This document shows, one piece after another, positions 45,828 through 54,612 of a stretch of 64,000 nt of DNA (positions are counted from its first letter, which is position 1; each line of letters starts with the position of its first letter). The translations under genes were made by a program, and so were the position numbers. The notes below the pieces were generated by a model that worked only from the letters and a program-made list of their open reading frames with translations, did no database searches and had not been told where the DNA came from. Location of the stretch: positions 324,205-388,204 of the forward strand of contig DF970689.1 of assembly GCA_001270045.2 (NCBI GenBank), given 5' to 3'. The stretch comes from Bacteroidales bacterium 6E (GTDB taxonomy: Bacteria; Bacteroidota; Bacteroidia; Bacteroidales; Prolixibacteraceae).

Positions 45828-45985
45828 ACCCCTTTTGACCATTAAAATACCATTGCCATAGCAATGACATTCTTTTGCCATATGCAAAAGAAAAAATAAT
45901 GGAAAACATATGCAGAAGATATGGAAAAACCCAAAAGGGGTGCAAGTCCTGACCAAACCTGACAAGGTAATTCTGCAAGCAGAAT
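45828..45985 (+). ncRNA. Candidate structured RNA or multi-stem element
   Basis: Several perfectly complementary stems are packed together. P1 is ACCCCTTTTG (45828-45837) with CAAAAGGGGT (45932-45941). P2 is CCATTA (45839-45844) with TAATGG (45897-45902). P3 is CATTGC-CATA-GCAATG (45851-45866). P4 is CTTTTGC-CATAT-GCAAAAG (45872-45890). P5 is CATAT-GCAGAAG-ATATG (45907-45923). P6 is ATTCTGC-AA-GCAGAAT (45970-45985), followed by a T-run. P1 encloses P2 and P5, and P2 encloses P3 and P4. Strand is inferred from the T-run. It could be a small RNA, a leader, or a DNA-level element. No known family was recognised. Confidence 0.4.
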
Positions 45986-46133
45986 CAAATCATTTTTTCA
46001 GGTTAAGGATAGCCGGAAATATTTTGGTAATCTCTTTATAATTTTCCGACGATTGTCATTCTCAAGGGTGCAACGCAATTTTAACATCACGAATCAGGAA
46101 GGGCCGAATAAGAAAATTTCCAATGATTTTCCT

Positions 46134-46142
46134 TACTTTTGG
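46134..46142 (+). promoter_or_regulatory. Promoter-like TACTTTTGG upstream of pheT
   Basis: TACTTTTGG matches TAnnTTTG and ends 32 nt before the pheT ATG at 46175. The in-frame ATG at 46139 overlaps this element, supporting the downstream start. Confidence 0.55.
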
Positions 46143-46174
46143 GCCGTTTATCAGAATCGGAAAAACATACCATA

Positions 46175-48628
46175 ATGAAAGTCTCATATAACTGGCTCAA
46201 GAGCTACATCCAATTTGACCACACCCCGTCGCAATTATGTGAACTTCTTACCAGCATTGGCCTGGAAGTTGGCGGATCCGAAGAGGTTGAAAGCATACGT
46301 GGCGGATTGAAGGGCCTGGTGATCGGCAAGGTCGTAACTTGCGTACCCCATCCCAACAGCGATCATTTAAGCATTACCACGGTTGACACCGGAAGTGGTG
46401 AAATCCTTCCCATTGTTTGCGGGGCTCCCAATGTACGGGCCGGACAAAAAGTGGTGGTAGCAACGGTAGGCACTACCCTTTACGATGGTGACCAGACTTT
46501 TGAGATCAAAAAGGCCAAAATCCGTGGTGAGGTTTCAGAAGGAATGATTTGCTCGGAGACCGAAATTGGCGTTGGTTCCGATTCCTCTGGCATTATGGTA
46601 TTGCCCGAAGAGAGTGTCATTGGGACTGCCGCCTCCGATTATTTCAAGGTGGAGTCTGATTGGGTTATAGAGGTTGACATCACCCCAAACCGGATTGATG
46701 GGGCTTCCCACATAGGTGTTGCGCGCGATATCGCCGCCGCTCTAAGGCAAACAGGTGAGAACGGTTACAAGAGACCCTCCGTTGAAAGCTTCAAGGTTGA
46801 CAACCATCAGCTCGACATCAACGTTGAGGTGCTGAACCCCGAGGCTTGTCCCCGCTATTCCGGAGTTTCCATTTCCGGGGTTGAAGTCGGAGAATCACCT
46901 GCATGGCTGCAAAACAGGCTCAAGGCCATTGGACTTACGCCCATCAACAACATCGTCGACATTACCAATTTTGTATTGTTTGAAACTGGTCAGCCTTTAC
47001 ATGCATTCGATGCCGACGAAATCACGGGAGGCAAGGTGATCGTCAGGACGCTGATGCCAGGAACACGTTTCAAGACCCTCGATGGTGCAGAAAGAAAACT
47101 GGACGAGAAAGACCTGATGATTTGCAATTCAAACGAGGGAATGTGTATTGCCGGCGTTTTCGGAGGGATTGACTCCGGAATCAATACGACCACCCAAAAC
47201 GTGTTTCTGGAAAGTGCTTGCTTTGATCCGGTATATATCCGCAAAACCTCACGCAGGCATGGCTTGTTTACCGATGCTTCTTTCAGGTTTGAACGCGGCA
47301 CCGATATCAATGCCACCATATATGCCCTGAAAAGGGCTGCAATCCTGATAAAGGAGATTGCAGGGGGCACCATTTCTTCCGAAATTAAGGATTATTATCC
47401 CCAACCGGTGCAGGGATACCCGGTTGAGGTATCCTATCATAACATCAACCGACTCATTGGCAAGACCATTCCTAAGGAAACCCTGAAAGAGATTCTGGTT
47501 TCCCTGGAAATGGAAATCGTGTCGGAAACCGATCGCGGACTTTCCCTGATGGTCCCAACCTATCGGGTGGATGTGCACCGCGAATGCGACGTAATCGAGG
47601 AAATACTCAGGATTTATGGATACAACAATGTTGAAATCCCGACCCATGTTTCCGCTTCCTTAAACTATGCCGAGAATCCCGATCCCAACAAAGTCAAAAA
47701 CGTGATTGCAGATTACCTGGCTGCACAGGGTTTTAATGAAATGTGGTCCAACTCGCTGACAAAGGCATCCTACTATGAAAACATGAAGGATTATCCTGCC
47801 GAGAAGACCGTCAAATTATTTAATCCTTTGAGCAGCGACCTGGGCAGCATGCGTCAAACTTTGCTGTATGGCGGACTGGAGTGCATTCAGCTCAACAGCA
47901 ACAGGAAAAACGAAGACCTCAGGCTGTTTGAATTCGGGAACTGTTACTTCTTTAAGGGAACCCATTACAAGGAAGATTCCGCCGCCAACTATTTTGAGGA
48001 GGAACACCTTGGCCTTTTTATCACCGGCAACCGGGAAAGCCAAAACTGGCTTACTCCGGAAACCACCACTTCGTTCTTCCTTATGAAATCCTATGTCGAG
48101 AATATATTGACCCGTCTTGGATTTACCCTGGAACAACTGAAAGTGAATGAATCGGGCAATGAGATTTTCTCGGAAGGATTGTCATACGAAACGGCCAATA
48201 AGCAAAAACTGGTTGAATTCGGGATTGTATCACCCAAATGGGCAAAATCCTTTGACCTGGAAAATGCCGTCTATTATGCCGACTTTGACTGGGGACAAAT
48301 CCTTTGGGAAAGTAAAAAGAACAAGGTGAAATTCACGGAACTGCCCAAGTATCCCGAAGTCAGAAGGGATTTGGCCCTGGTGCTCGACAAGGAAGTAAAA
48401 TTCTCGTCGATCAAAAATATTGCATTTGCGAGTGAAAGACAATTGCTGCAGTCAGTCAGTTTGTTTGATGTGTATGAAGGGAAAGGTGTTCCTGAAGGAA
48501 AAAAATCCTACGCCATCAGCTTTATCCTGCGTGACGACAACAGGACCCTGAACGACAAACAGATCGACAAGGCGATGGAACGTATACTTATCGCTTGCGA
48601 AAAGCAGGCCGGTGCGAAACTTCGCTGA
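46175..48628 (+). CDS. pheT: Phenylalanine-tRNA ligase beta subunit
   Basis: PheT pairs with PheS to charge tRNA-Phe and edits mis-charged tyrosine. The preferred start MKVSYNWLKSYI is the family standard (817 aa). Domains in order are the tRNA-binding EMAP-like OB fold (residues about 40-150, VIGKVVTCVPHPNSDHLSI), the B3/B4 editing domain (LQNRLKAIGLTPINNIVDITN near 250), B5 (about 410-480), the catalytic-like core, and the C-terminal ferredoxin anticodon-binding domain (KYPEVRRDLALVLD to AGAKLR). pheS is not in this window. Confidence 0.97.
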   Translation: MKVSYNWLKSYIQFDHTPSQLCELLTSIGLEVGGSEEVESIRGGLKGLVIGKVVTCVPHPNSDHLSITTVDTGSGEILPIVCGAPNVRAGQKVVVATVGTTLYDGDQTFEIKKAKIRGEVSEGMICSETEIGVGSDSSGIMVLPEESVIGTAASDYFKVESDWVIEVDITPNRIDGASHIGVARDIAAALRQTGENGYKRPSVESFKVDNHQLDINVEVLNPEACPRYSGVSISGVEVGESPAWLQNRLKAIGLTPINNIVDITNFVLFETGQPLHAFDADEITGGKVIVRTLMPGTRFKTLDGAERKLDEKDLMICNSNEGMCIAGVFGGIDSGINTTTQNVFLESACFDPVYIRKTSRRHGLFTDASFRFERGTDINATIYALKRAAILIKEIAGGTISSEIKDYYPQPVQGYPVEVSYHNINRLIGKTIPKETLKEILVSLEMEIVSETDRGLSLMVPTYRVDVHRECDVIEEILRIYGYNNVEIPTHVSASLNYAENPDPNKVKNVIADYLAAQGFNEMWSNSLTKASYYENMKDYPAEKTVKLFNPLSSDLGSMRQTLLYGGLECIQLNSNRKNEDLRLFEFGNCYFFKGTHYKEDSAANYFEEEHLGLFITGNRESQNWLTPETTTSFFLMKSYVENILTRLGFTLEQLKVNESGNEIFSEGLSYETANKQKLVEFGIVSPKWAKSFDLENAVYYADFDWGQILWESKKNKVKFTELPKYPEVRRDLALVLDKEVKFSSIKNIAFASERQLLQSVSLFDVYEGKGVPEGKKSYAISFILRDDNRTLNDKQIDKAMERILIACEKQAGAKLR

Positions 48629-48681
48629 TTGCGCTGACATACTTTTTGATTTTCACTTCAAACCTCTAATGCCGGTCGGAT

Positions 48682-49599
48682 ATGCAAAACCAGGCCAAAG
48701 GTGTTTTATACGCGGTGATCACTGCCGTTTTGTGGGGAGTATTGGCAGTTGCCCTGAAGGTAGCTGGCGACGAAGTGGAAGCACCAACCGTCGTATGGTT
48801 TCGTTTTAGCCTTGCCTTCCTGCCATTACTTGCGTGGCATATCATCAAGAAGCCCCGGGAACTCAGAATCCTTTATAAGCCGCCGCTCATACTGGTCATA
48901 GCGTCTGTAACCCTGGCATACAATTATATCGGGTTCATGTGGGGAGTCAATTACACCACCCCTTCCAATGCCCAGCTGTTTATCCAGACAGGCCCCATCT
49001 TACTGACGGTAGCCGGGGTGATCTTTTTCAAGGAGGTGATCAGCAGGCGACAGCTTTTGGGATTTATCATCACTTTTATTGGATTCTATCTTTTCTACAA
49101 CCAACAGATCAGTGCACTGACGAGCGGCGAAAACCTCTACATGAAAGGTGTCCTGTTGACCCTGAGCGGGGCTGTCGCCTGGACAGTCTATGCCGTGATG
49201 CAGAAAAAACTGGTGGTACATTATTCAAGCCTCACTCTGAACTTGTTTTTGTTTGGGTTACCCACGCTGCTTTACCTGCCGTTCGTGAAATTCTCTGAGC
49301 TGGCGCACCTGAGTCCTGTCATGTGGGCCATCATGATTTTCCTTGGATTGAACACCCTGGTAGCCTATACTACCCTGTCGGTGTCGCTGAAATACCTCGA
49401 AGCCGGCAAAGTAAGCATCATCATCATCCTGAACCCTTTGATCACCTTTGTGATCATGGCCATTTTGACCAACATGGAAGTAACCTGGATCAAGGGAGAA
49501 AACTTTACGCTGCTTTCCGTAATAGGGGCAATCATTGTCATTGCCGGGGCAATACTGGTCATTAAAAAGGACAGGAAAGCCCGGAAACAAGCTGCTTAA
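48682..49599 (+). CDS. EamA-family (DMT) transporter
   Basis: This 305-residue protein has ten membrane segments arranged as two EamA repeats, typical of drug/metabolite transporters. The first repeat starts GVLYAVITAVLWGVLAVALK and the second near GVLLTLSGAVAWTVYAVMQK. Glycine/proline-rich turns such as NYTTPSNAQLFIQTGPILL are normal for the family. The substrate is unknown; metabolite or amino-acid efflux is typical. The tail (KKDRKARKQAA) is basic and cytosolic. Its stop overlaps the converging udk stop by 4 nt. Confidence 0.9.
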   Translation: MQNQAKGVLYAVITAVLWGVLAVALKVAGDEVEAPTVVWFRFSLAFLPLLAWHIIKKPRELRILYKPPLILVIASVTLAYNYIGFMWGVNYTTPSNAQLFIQTGPILLTVAGVIFFKEVISRRQLLGFIITFIGFYLFYNQQISALTSGENLYMKGVLLTLSGAVAWTVYAVMQKKLVVHYSSLTLNLFLFGLPTLLYLPFVKFSELAHLSPVMWAIMIFLGLNTLVAYTTLSVSLKYLEAGKVSIIIILNPLITFVIMAILTNMEVTWIKGENFTLLSVIGAIIVIAGAILVIKKDRKARKQAA

Positions 49600-50225
49600 G
49601 CATCATTCGGCTTATGCTTTTTAAGGATTTGTTTGATGTAGTTGGTGAGGATTTCTATCGCACGCCGGTTCATGCCCCCCTGTGGGATGATGATGTCTGC
49701 AAAATGTTTGGTGGGCTCAATGAATTGAAGGTGACTGGGGCGAACCGTCTTCTCGTAACGTTCCAACACCTGGTTCACGTCGCGGCCCCTTTCCATGATG
49801 TCCCTGCGGATTACCCTGGAAAGCCTGACATCCGAATCGCAGTCGACATACACCTTCACGTCCATTAGGTCGCGCAGCTTTTCATTGGAGAGGCAAAGGA
49901 TCCCTTCGATGATCAGCACATGCCGGGGTTCGACAAGGACCGTCTCTTCCAGTCGGGTGCAGGTAATAAAGGAATAGGTTGGCTGCAAGATCGGCTTCCC
50001 TTTCTTCAGCGCCTCGACATGCTCCACCATCAGCTCAAACTCTATGGCATCCGGACGGTCATAGTTTTTTTTGCGGCGATCTTCGAGGGCCAGGTCACTG
50101 TTGTCATAATAATATGAATCGTGCGAAAGGACAGCCACCTCATTTTCGGTAAACGACTGGATAATTTTCTCAACCACGGTGGTTTTCCCCGACCCTGTTC
50201 CTCCTGCGATGCCAATAACCAGCAT
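49596..50225 (-). CDS. udk: Uridine kinase
   Basis: Uridine kinase phosphorylates uridine and cytidine in pyrimidine salvage. The 209-residue protein has the Walker A motif GIAGGTGSGKTTV at the N-terminus, SHDSYYYD near residue 38, NYDRPDAIEF near 55, and the lid region RLSRVIRRDIMERGRDV near 150. The length matches E. coli Udk (213 aa). It is transcribed toward the EamA transporter gene, with a 4-nt overlap at the 3' ends. Confidence 0.96.
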   Translation of the reverse strand: MLVIGIAGGTGSGKTTVVEKIIQSFTENEVAVLSHDSYYYDNSDLALEDRRKKNYDRPDAIEFELMVEHVEALKKGKPILQPTYSFITCTRLEETVLVEPRHVLIIEGILCLSNEKLRDLMDVKVYVDCDSDVRLSRVIRRDIMERGRDVNQVLERYEKTVRPSHLQFIEPTKHFADIIIPQGGMNRRAIEILTNYIKQILKKHKPNDA

Positions 50226-50292
50226 AATTTAGGCTTGTGTTAATAAAAATCGCTTTTTATGACAGCTCACCTGCCGGCTGCTAAATTAGTGC

Positions 50293-50301
50293 TATTTTTG
50301 C
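50293..50301 (+). promoter_or_regulatory. TAnnTTTGC promoter element of the Dabb gene
   Basis: TATTTTTGC is an exact consensus match, 37 nt before the ATG of the Dabb-domain gene and divergent from udk. Confidence 0.6.
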
Positions 50302-50338
50302 GAACAACAGTTTCACACCGAAATTAAAGATCACAAAT

Positions 50339-50638
50339 ATGATTAACCATGTTGTTCTTTTTAAGCTGAAACCCTTTGCGGCAGAAGAAAAGCAAACCAT
50401 CCTGGACGAGGTAAAGGCGCTTCTTGAAAACCTTCAGGGAAAAATCGAAGAGTTGAAGTTTATTGAAGTAGGGATCAACTATGAACTGGAAGGCAAAAGC
50501 TTTGACCTGGCGCTCATCTCCCACTTCAACTCGATTGAAGAGCTTGACAAATACAGGGTACATCCCGAACATGTGAAAGTCACCCAACGTATGGCAGAGG
50601 TCGTCGAATCAAGAGCGGCGGTTGATTATATTTTCTAA
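50339..50638 (+). CDS. Dabb (stress-responsive dimeric alpha-beta barrel) protein
   Basis: This 99-residue protein has the Dabb fold. Signature pieces are MINHVVLFKLKPFAAEE, LLENLQGKIEELKFIEVG, FDLALISHFNSIEELDKYRVHPEH and a final VVESRAAVDYIF. Dabb proteins form dimers and include stress proteins and polyketide cyclases; the exact function here is unknown. The next gene (mannose-6-phosphate isomerase) begins 16 bp downstream on the same strand. Confidence 0.9.
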   Translation: MINHVVLFKLKPFAAEEKQTILDEVKALLENLQGKIEELKFIEVGINYELEGKSFDLALISHFNSIEELDKYRVHPEHVKVTQRMAEVVESRAAVDYIF

Positions 50639-50654
50639 CAATCACACTAAACCC

Positions 50655-51638
50655 ATGAGCAGTCTTTATCCTTTAAAATTCAGGCCAACCTATCAGGAAC
50701 GAATCTGGGGTGGCAGCCGTATGCACGCACTCCTGAACAAAGCCGTCTGTGAAAACGGAGGTTGCGGCGAAAGTTGGGAATTGTCGGGTGTCGAAGGCCA
50801 CATTTCGGAAGTGTCGAATGGTTTCCTCGAAGGCAATGACCTTCAGGAGCTGATTGAAATTTACATGGGCGACCTGGTGGGTGACCGTGTATATGAACAG
50901 TTTGGAACCGAGTTTCCCCTTTTGATCAAATTCATTGACGCGATGGATGACCTGAGCATCCAGGTGCACCCGGGTGACGACCTTTCGAAAAAACGGCACA
51001 ATGCCTATGGCAAGACCGAAATGTGGTACGTCCTTCATGCAGATGAAGGGTCGATGTTGAACTCAGGGTTCAACCAGCCGGTCGACCGTGAAAAGTATCT
51101 CGAATACCTGAACAGTGGCAGGCTCACCGAACTGCTCCATTTTGAGGAAGTGAAAGACGGAGATGTCTTCTTCATCCCGGCAGGAAGGGTGCATGCCATC
51201 GGCAAAGGCCTGATAATAGCCGAAATCCAGCAAACTTCCGACGTTACCTACCGGATCTATGATTACGACCGCAAGGACAAAAACGGCAACCTCAGGGAAT
51301 TACATACCGACCTGGCCCTCGATGCCATTGACTTTAGCTACAAAGAGAACTATAAAACACATTACAAGCCTGTTAAAAACAAGACGGCAGAAATCGTTAC
51401 CTGTGACTATTTTTGCACCAACATCGTCCTGTTTGACCAACCCGTCATCAAAGAGATCGCACACATCGACTCATTCGTCATTTACATATGCATTGATGGC
51501 AGTTACGAAATTGTATGGGACGGAGGACGTGAACAGGTGAAAAAAGGTGAGACAGTGCTGATACCGGCCAGCCTGACTGAATATCGTCTCGAACCCACAA
51601 CCGGGGAAACAAAGGTGCTGGAAGTGCATTTGCCCTAA
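50655..51638 (+). CDS. manA: Mannose-6-phosphate isomerase, class I
   Basis: ManA interconverts fructose-6-phosphate and mannose-6-phosphate. The 327-residue protein (from MSSLYPLKF) has the zinc-binding motifs QVHPGDDLS and EMWYVL, and HAIGKGLIIAEIQQTSDVTYRIYDYDR near residue 185. The C-terminal beta-barrel ends VLEVHLP. The length fits the short class I form common in Bacteroidota. The ATG at 50655 is preferred over 50622, which would overlap the Dabb gene. Product feeds GDP-mannose and cell-surface glycan synthesis. Confidence 0.94.
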   Translation: MSSLYPLKFRPTYQERIWGGSRMHALLNKAVCENGGCGESWELSGVEGHISEVSNGFLEGNDLQELIEIYMGDLVGDRVYEQFGTEFPLLIKFIDAMDDLSIQVHPGDDLSKKRHNAYGKTEMWYVLHADEGSMLNSGFNQPVDREKYLEYLNSGRLTELLHFEEVKDGDVFFIPAGRVHAIGKGLIIAEIQQTSDVTYRIYDYDRKDKNGNLRELHTDLALDAIDFSYKENYKTHYKPVKNKTAEIVTCDYFCTNIVLFDQPVIKEIAHIDSFVIYICIDGSYEIVWDGGREQVKKGETVLIPASLTEYRLEPTTGETKVLEVHLP

Positions 51639-51666
51639 GATTCCGGCAGTACATTAAAACATATAT

Positions 51667-52266
51667 ATGGACATTAAGCAAGCCCGATTTGTTGTAAGCA
51701 ATTCCACCGTTTCGAAATGCCCTAAGCCCGACAAGCCCGAATATGCGTTTATCGGTCGTTCGAATGTGGGTAAATCATCGCTGATCAACATGCTTGTCAA
51801 CAGCAAATCACTGGCAAAAACATCCGCAAGACCAGGCAAAACCCAATTAATCAACCACTTTCTGATTAACGAGGAATGGTATCTTGTTGACCTTCCTGGA
51901 TATGGATTTGCAAAAGTGCCCCAGGCGGAAAAGAAGAAATGGGAAAAGTTTATCCGTGAATACATCTTAAAAAGGGAGAACCTTTATTGCCTGTTTGTCC
52001 TGATCGACATAAGGCACGAGCCACAAATGGTTGACCTCGAATTCATCGAATGGCTGGGCATTAGCTATATTCCCTTTTCCATCATTTTCACAAAAGCCGA
52101 TAAGTTGAAACCCGAGGAAATTGAGCCAAAGGTGGAAGACTATAAAAAAGTTTTGCTCGAGAAATGGGAAAGCCTGCCTGACATATTCGTTTCATCTGCC
52201 GATAATTTCATGGGCAAGGCTGAAATCCTCGGATTCATTGACAAAGTGAACAAGGAAAACCGTTAA
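51667..52266 (+). CDS. engB: Ribosome biogenesis GTPase YihA/YsxC (EngB)
   Basis: This 199-residue GTPase assists late assembly of the large ribosomal subunit. Motifs are G1 [12 protein letters not shown]2/switch [15 protein letters not shown]3 [10 protein letters not shown]4 TKADKL, and G5 FVSSADNF. The size matches E. coli YihA (210 aa). No unusual residues were found. It lies 28 bp downstream of manA on the same strand. Confidence 0.96.
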   Translation: MDIKQARFVVSNSTVSKCPKPDKPEYAFIGRSNVGKSSLINMLVNSKSLAKTSARPGKTQLINHFLINEEWYLVDLPGYGFAKVPQAEKKKWEKFIREYILKRENLYCLFVLIDIRHEPQMVDLEFIEWLGISYIPFSIIFTKADKLKPEEIEPKVEDYKKVLLEKWESLPDIFVSSADNFMGKAEILGFIDKVNKENR

Positions 52267-52334
52267 GTGCCAACCTGGGAGTCATAGACAAGGCAAATTA
52301 TCATGGGCCCCTTTTCTTGCCTTCAAATAAATTT

Positions 52335-52343
52335 TACTTTTGC
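52335..52343 (+). promoter_or_regulatory. TAnnTTTGC promoter element of prs
   Basis: TACTTTTGC is an exact consensus match, 40 nt before the prs ATG at 52383. Confidence 0.6.
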
Positions 52344-52382
52344 ATAACGATTTGGTAATAATCATCCATCAAACAAATAAAA

Positions 52383-53324
52383 ATGGGATCAAAAAGCCAT
52401 CCGCTTAAAATTTTCTCCTGCCGTAACAGCACTTATCTTGCCGAAAAAATCTGTGAAAGCCTTGGGCTGAACCTGGGATTATCCTCCTGTCCGGTCTTTT
52501 CAGACGGTGAGTTTGAACCATGCTTTGAAGAAACAATCCGTGGGTCACATGTATTTATCGTGCAATCCACACCCCCACCTGCCGACAATCTGATGGAACT
52601 TCTCCTCATGATTGATGCAGCCAAAAGGGCCAGTGCCTACAAAGTGATTGCTGTTGTCCCATATTTCGGGTATGCCCGCCAGGACCGCAAGGACAAGCCC
52701 AGGGTTTCCATAGGGGCCAAGCTGATGGCAGACCTGCTTTCAGCTGCCGGGGTTGACAGGGTGATCACCATGGACCTGCATGCCGACCAGATTCAGGGAT
52801 TTTTTAATGTACCCGTAGACCACCTGTTCGCATCCGCCATGTTTATTCCGTACATCCGGAATATGGGCCTGAAAGATATCGTCATCGCTTCACCCGACGT
52901 AGGGGGAACAAAGAGGGCCAATACCTATGCAAGGCTTATGGAGACCGATATGGTCATTTGCCATAAGTCGAGGGCCAAAGCCAACGTAGTGGATAAAATG
53001 ACACTGATCGGAGAAGTTGCCGGGAAGGATGTCATTATCGTCGATGACATGATCGACACTGCAGGCACCATCAAAAAGGCAGCCGCCCTGATGAAAGAAA
53101 AGGGAGCCAACAGTGTGCGTGCCTTTGCCGCACATGGTGTGCTCTCGGGAAAAGCAATCGAGAATATCGAATCATCGGAACTTGAAGAGGTTTATTTCAC
53201 GAATTCCCTGCCCCGAAAAAACAGCTGCGAGAAAATCAAATACATCAGTGTGGCTGATGCATTTGCCGAAGCGATTGCCAGAGTTTATAAAAATCAGTCA
53301 ATAAGTTCATTATATTTCAGATAA
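52383..53324 (+). CDS. prs: Ribose-phosphate pyrophosphokinase
   Basis: Prs makes PRPP from ribose-5-phosphate and ATP, the precursor of nucleotides, histidine and tryptophan. The 313-residue protein has the ATP-binding flexible loop YFGYARQDRKDKPR, the metal-binding DLHADQIQGFF, and the PRPP loop DVIIVDDMIDTAGT. It begins with SHPLKIFSCRNSTYLAEKI. The length matches the family. It has its own promoter, and the stop is followed immediately by the rplY promoter. Confidence 0.97.
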   Translation: MGSKSHPLKIFSCRNSTYLAEKICESLGLNLGLSSCPVFSDGEFEPCFEETIRGSHVFIVQSTPPPADNLMELLLMIDAAKRASAYKVIAVVPYFGYARQDRKDKPRVSIGAKLMADLLSAAGVDRVITMDLHADQIQGFFNVPVDHLFASAMFIPYIRNMGLKDIVIASPDVGGTKRANTYARLMETDMVICHKSRAKANVVDKMTLIGEVAGKDVIIVDDMIDTAGTIKKAAALMKEKGANSVRAFAAHGVLSGKAIENIESSELEEVYFTNSLPRKNSCEKIKYISVADAFAEAIARVYKNQSISSLYFR

Positions 53325-53328
53325 ATAC

Positions 53329-53337
53329 TATTTTTGC
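53329..53337 (+). promoter_or_regulatory. TAnnTTTGC promoter element of rplY
   Basis: TATTTTTGC is an exact consensus match starting 5 bp past the prs stop codon, so rplY is transcribed from its own promoter with a leader of about 90 nt. Confidence 0.6.
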
Positions 53338-53350
53338 ACCGCTTTTTCTA

Positions 53351-53399
53351 AAACGGCAGCTTAGATTATGCATGCTGTTTGCCCTTTCATCGAAAAGGG
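53351..53399 (+). promoter_or_regulatory. Two-hairpin leader of rplY
   Basis: Two stems occur in the predicted 5' untranslated region. AAACGGCA (53351-53358) pairs with TGCTGTTT (53373-53380) with one G-U pair. CCCTTT (53382-53387) pairs with AAAGGG (53394-53399). This could be a regulatory leader bound by L25/CTC. Confidence 0.35.
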
Positions 53400-53433
53400 A
53401 GGACTGAGTACCATAATTAAAAATTACATTTAA

Positions 53434-54018
53434 ATGAAGACATTAGAAATTAAAGGAAGTCTCCGGTCAGCTACCGGAAAGAAAGGTTCAAAGAGCCTGA
53501 GAGAACAGGAAATTGTGCCATGCGTGATGTATGGTGGTGCCGAACCAATTCATTTCCAGGTTCCTTTCAGTGAATTCAGGCCTGTCGTTTATTCACCCGA
53601 CGTGTTTCTGATTACCGTGGATATCGAAGGTAAGCAATACAAGGGAATTCTTCAGGATACCCAATGGCATCCGGTTGAAGAGACTTTGATGCATGCCGAT
53701 TTCCTTCAGGTATCTGAAAAGAAACCGGTAAAATTAAACCTGCCGGTTAACATCACCGGGACTGCAAAAGGTATCAAGGTTGGGGGTAAACTGAAAGTGA
53801 ACCTCCGTCGCCTCAAGGTTAAAGGCATGGTTAATGACATGCCCGACGCCATAGATGTTGACGTTACCGAGCTGGGACTTGGACAGAGCATCAAGGTTGG
53901 TGCCCTGAAACCTTCGGGATACCAGATCCTTAACAGCAAATCTGACGTGGTTGCTACCATTACCGTAACCCGTGCTGCACGTGCGGCCATGACTGCCGAA
54001 ACCAAAGGCAAGAAGTAA
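53434..54018 (+). CDS. rplY: 50S ribosomal protein L25/general stress protein Ctc
   Basis: L25 binds 5S rRNA. The 194-residue length is the long CTC form, with an N-terminal L25 domain (about 1-90; LEIKGSLRSATGKKGSKSL, QDTQWHPVEETLMHADFLQV) and a C-terminal TL5-like beta domain (about 95-185; GKLKVNLRRLKVKGMVNDMP). The tail MTAETKGKK is basic. It precedes pth by 18 bp, an order common in many bacteria. A structured leader lies upstream. Confidence 0.95.
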   Translation: MKTLEIKGSLRSATGKKGSKSLREQEIVPCVMYGGAEPIHFQVPFSEFRPVVYSPDVFLITVDIEGKQYKGILQDTQWHPVEETLMHADFLQVSEKKPVKLNLPVNITGTAKGIKVGGKLKVNLRRLKVKGMVNDMPDAIDVDVTELGLGQSIKVGALKPSGYQILNSKSDVVATITVTRAARAAMTAETKGKK

Positions 54019-54036
54019 ACTTAAAATTTCGTTGTT

Positions 54037-54612
54037 TTGAAGTACCTGATTGCCGGTTTGGGCAACATCGGAAAAGAATACGAAAATACCCGCCACAATA
54101 TTGGGTTTAAAATATTGGACGCCCTCGCAGGTGCGTCCAATATTTCTTTTAGCGACAGCCGTTATGGATTCGTGGCCGAAATGAAGCATAAAGCCAGGAC
54201 TTTTATCCTCCTACGGCCTACCACCTACATGAACCTCAGTGGCCGTGCCGTCAATTACTGGCTGAAAGCCGAGAACATTCCCATCGAAAACATGCTGGTG
54301 CTGGTCGATGACATTGCCCTTCCTTTCGGTACCATCCGCATTAAGGCCAAAGGCAGTGACGGAGGGCACAACGGTCTCAGGAACATCCAGGATGTGCTGG
54401 GGCGGAATGACTATGCCCGGCTCAGGTTTGGTATCGGCGACAACTTCCATAAAGGAACACAGATCGATTATGTACTCGGCCAATGGAGCCGGGAGGAAGA
54501 AAAAGAGCTTCCGTTCCTGATTGACCAGTGTATGGATGCGGTGAAAAGTTTCGGCACGATCGGGATTGAAAGGACCATGAACATTTTCAATACCAAAAAA
54601 CCAAATCCCTGA
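54037..54612 (+). CDS. pth: Aminoacyl-tRNA (peptidyl-tRNA) hydrolase
   Basis: Pth releases peptides from peptidyl-tRNA after abortive translation. The 191-residue protein has the catalytic His in NTRHNIGFKIL (about residue 22), Asp in LVDDIALPFGTIR (about 91-92), and the GGHNGLRNIQ motif (about 108). The start codon is TTG (in GTTTTGAAGTAC). Its stop overlaps the ATG of the S4 gene by one base (TGATG), showing translational coupling. The order rplY-pth-S4 is a translation-related operon. Confidence 0.95.
   Translation: MKYLIAGLGNIGKEYENTRHNIGFKILDALAGASNISFSDSRYGFVAEMKHKARTFILLRPTTYMNLSGRAVNYWLKAENIPIENMLVLVDDIALPFGTIRIKAKGSDGGHNGLRNIQDVLGRNDYARLRFGIGDNFHKGTQIDYVLGQWSREEEKELPFLIDQCMDAVKSFGTIGIERTMNIFNTKKPNP

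Larger units (their letters stand above)
45770..46174. other. AT-rich gap upstream of pheT with nested stems
   Basis: No protein gene is supported. The gap contains the structured element at 45828-45985, described separately, and the pheT promoter element at 46134-46142. The remaining sequence (45986-46133) shows no clear feature. Confidence 0.6.
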
